A DNA stretch of 64,000 bases from positions 4,133,001 through 4,197,000 of the forward strand of contig NC_081807.1 of the NCBI RefSeq assembly GCF_030704535.1. Reading direction: 5' to 3'. The position numbers and the translations under genes are program-made. The notes beneath the pieces are model-generated. The model was not told the DNA's origin, made no database searches, and worked only from the letters and a program-made list of their open reading frames with translations. Each line of letters starts with the position of its first letter. The stretch's first letter is position 1. Of the stretch, positions 61,914-64,000 are shown one piece after another. The stretch is from Vitis vinifera (Eukaryota; Streptophyta; Magnoliopsida; Vitales; Vitaceae).

Positions 61914-64000
61914 TTTTTTTTTTTTTATAGACACAGATAGAATATTTATATATATATATATGCACACAGACACTCTAAAAAGGCTAATAAAAAGCAAGCA
62001 AAGGTATACAAAGGTGACAAATGGCCAAATAATGCTAAGGGAAAGTAAAAAAAAAAACAAATCTCCCGCCTCACTTAGAGTTTAGCCAATCAATGAAGTC
62101 CAACACAGATAAAAAGCTATCACTTATGTACATTCTAACCCACTCCCAAAAAATATACATGAAAATTTGCTTGATTTCTTGGGCCCCTTTTTTAATGTTT
62201 TCAAAAGCTCACCTATTTCTTTCTTTCCAGGTTGTCCAAAATAAACACAAGGGGGCAACTCTCTAAGCCCTCATCCTCTTCTTCCCAACACAAGAACCAT
62301 TCTAACTAAAAAAGGTCACCCTCACAGTAGAGTATATCACCCATTTTCCCTAAAAAGAGCATAAATAAGATCTCACGACATGATTGCTTTCGAATGGTGA
62401 AGGAGGATATGATCAACTATTTCTTCATTGCCTTTGCACAAATAGCATCTATTTGGAATTCTCCATTCCCTCCTCCTAAGTTGGTTCAATGTAAAAACCT
62501 GACCCATATGAAGAAACTCACCCTCATCATGATCTAAGGATTCCAAACCAAGCTTGTAAGAAATGCCTTTGAATTTTCAATGGAAAACTAGGAATAATGA
62601 GACTTAATAGAGAATTTGCCACATCTTATGTGCTACCAAACCATCTTATCCCCCATACCACCAAAAATCAACAACACTTGTAGTTTCCTAAAAAAGGCTT
62701 CCACTTCATCTAGTTCCCAATCTTGGATTTGTCTATGTGAACCTAGGGTTCTAACACCCATCCTCCCCAATCTGCTCCCACATCTTGGCTATTCATGCAT
62801 CTTTGGAGGAAGCTGTTGAGAGTAGCATAAGGAAAGCTTCACCTAAGGGTTCATCCTTACACCACTTATCCATCCAAAACTTTACTCTCTACCCATTTCC
62901 CACCTTGAAGGCCGCTTTGCTTTTAAGGCCTTCTCACCCACTCCTAATGGTCTTCCACACTCCCACCCCATACCTTTCCCTCACTCCTCTGAAGCACAAT
63001 CCCCCCCTCTTCTTCCCCATAATTAATAGCTTCCAAAGGGAGTCGCTCTTGCAAGCAAATCTCCATAACCACTTGTCAAGCAAAGCTTTATTGAGGATGG
63101 ATAGACTTATAATACCCAAGCCCCCCATATTTCTTCTGCTAACAGATTAAAGACCAATTGAATAAATGTGGCCTGCTCTCAAGGGCCCCTTCCCCGCAAA
63201 AGAAATCCCTTTGGATCTTTTCAAGCCTCAAACTCACCTTGCTCCAAACAATGAAGAGAGACATAAAATAAATTGACAAACTAGAACACACACTATTAAT
63301 CAGAGTCAATCTACCTCCCTTTGATAAGCACTGGATTTTCCACATAACAAATAGTTTTTGAAATCTATCCTCAATCACATCCTAAACCCATTTGAAAGTA
63401 GCTCCTAGCAGAAAGCCAAGATATCAAGAAGGAAGGGTTCCACTCTGCAACTCAAGACCTTAGCAAGGTCACCCACATTGGCAACCTCTCCCAACAAGAA
63501 TTAACTCACTTTTCTCCAAATTGATCTTAAGGCTTGAGATTACTTCAAACCACATGAAAATCCACCCCAAGTACTCCATTTTCTCCTATGAGACATCGCA
63601 AAGGATAAGATATCATCAACAAAAAGCAAGTGGGACACTTCAATTCTCACTCCCCCTCTTCCACCACTTGAGAAACCCGAGATGAAACTCCCTTCCTTTG
63701 CCCTATTTAGGATAGATGAGAGAGCCTCCATAGCTAGGATTAAGAGATACAGGAATAAAGGATCACCCTACCTCAATTCTCTAGAACTCTAAAAGAAACC
63801 TGAAGGGCTTCCATTTACCAAAACAGGGAAACGAGCAGCAGAGATCCACCACTTCATCCAACTTATCCACTTAAGGCCAAATCCTAAATAACATGATCAA
63901 AAGCCTCCTCAATATCCAATTTACAGATGATCTCCTTATCAGCACATTTTATCATAAAGTCAATAGCTTCATTAGCAACAAGGACAACATCAAGAATTTG
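61914..64000 (-). mobile_element. L1-type LINE, 3' half, running off the right edge
   Basis: On the minus strand this is the 3' half of a plant L1 LINE, ending in a poly(A) seen as a T run at 61914-61926. In element order: a reverse-transcriptase palm with the FVDD motif (63612-63623) and nearby HLLFVDDILSF; then the thumb/connection block WKIQCLSKGGRLTLINSVCS (63378-63139); then GGLGIISLSILNKALLDKWL (63128-62934); then a zinc-finger-like RVT tail (LCKGNEE and VDHILLHH, about 62380-62460); then a WKERN-type C-terminal tail and WVRMYI near 62130. Stops and frame changes break the reading, so this copy is dead. The endonuclease and gag-like part would lie beyond the window. Confidence 0.85.

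Overview
The window looks like nuclear DNA of a woody eudicot, most likely grapevine (Vitis) or a close relative. The basis is AT-rich intergenic DNA, canonical GT-AG introns, plant-only gene families (PDV2, phytoglobins, a P-class PPR protein, a CASP-like protein, DC1 and DUF4228 proteins) and plant-type retroelements. The species is inferred from sequence style and cannot be proved here. No prokaryotic, organellar or CRISPR-like features were seen.

Left third (1.8-28.1 kb), all on the plus strand: a seven-exon ARIADNE RBR E3 ligase of the ARI1/ARI2 type (1772-8696); an eleven-exon leucine-zipper/DUF547 gene (12893-17748) with a long imperfect hairpin just downstream; the two-exon chloroplast-division gene PDV2 (19338-22741), whose 2.5-kb intron carries two local duplications and the 3' tail of a LINE; and two tandem class 1 phytoglobin genes (23675-25396 and 26484-28106). 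My splice models give 168 aa for both globins, and both appear to have an extra upstream intron compared with the usual four-exon plant globin.

Middle (28.2-42.2 kb): no host gene. It appears to be a non-coding module of 1.2 kb or more, present about three times in series downstream of the globins, and then heavily invaded. Unit 2 carries a cluster of MITE-like elements, one nested inside another. It also carries a 5.8-kb minus-strand Ty1/copia element with both LTRs, a 5-bp target duplication (ATTTT), a primer-binding-site candidate and a polypurine tract, but a decayed coding region. Unit 3 carries two further MITE-like insertions.

Right third: on the minus strand, two intronless DUF4228 paralogues (42637-43230 and 47336-47860), a DC1 zinc-binding protein (48585-49301) and a three-exon CASP-like membrane protein (55572-57685); on the plus strand, an intronless PPR gene (51730-53208) with five TTAGGG units inside its reading frame. 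The right end has a 622-bp non-autonomous hAT-like element with a perfect 8-bp target duplication (60904-61525) and the 3' half of a minus-strand L1-type LINE that runs off the window (61914-64000).

The host genes are unrelated housekeeping, development and stress genes and do not form a pathway. All exon limits come from reading-frame continuity, GT/AG sites and remembered family conservation. UTRs and transcription starts are not resolved. I found no convincing new biological system. The most unusual structures are the shared extra globin intron, the serially duplicated and transposon-split module, the 3' hairpin, and the telomere-like repeat in the PPR gene.
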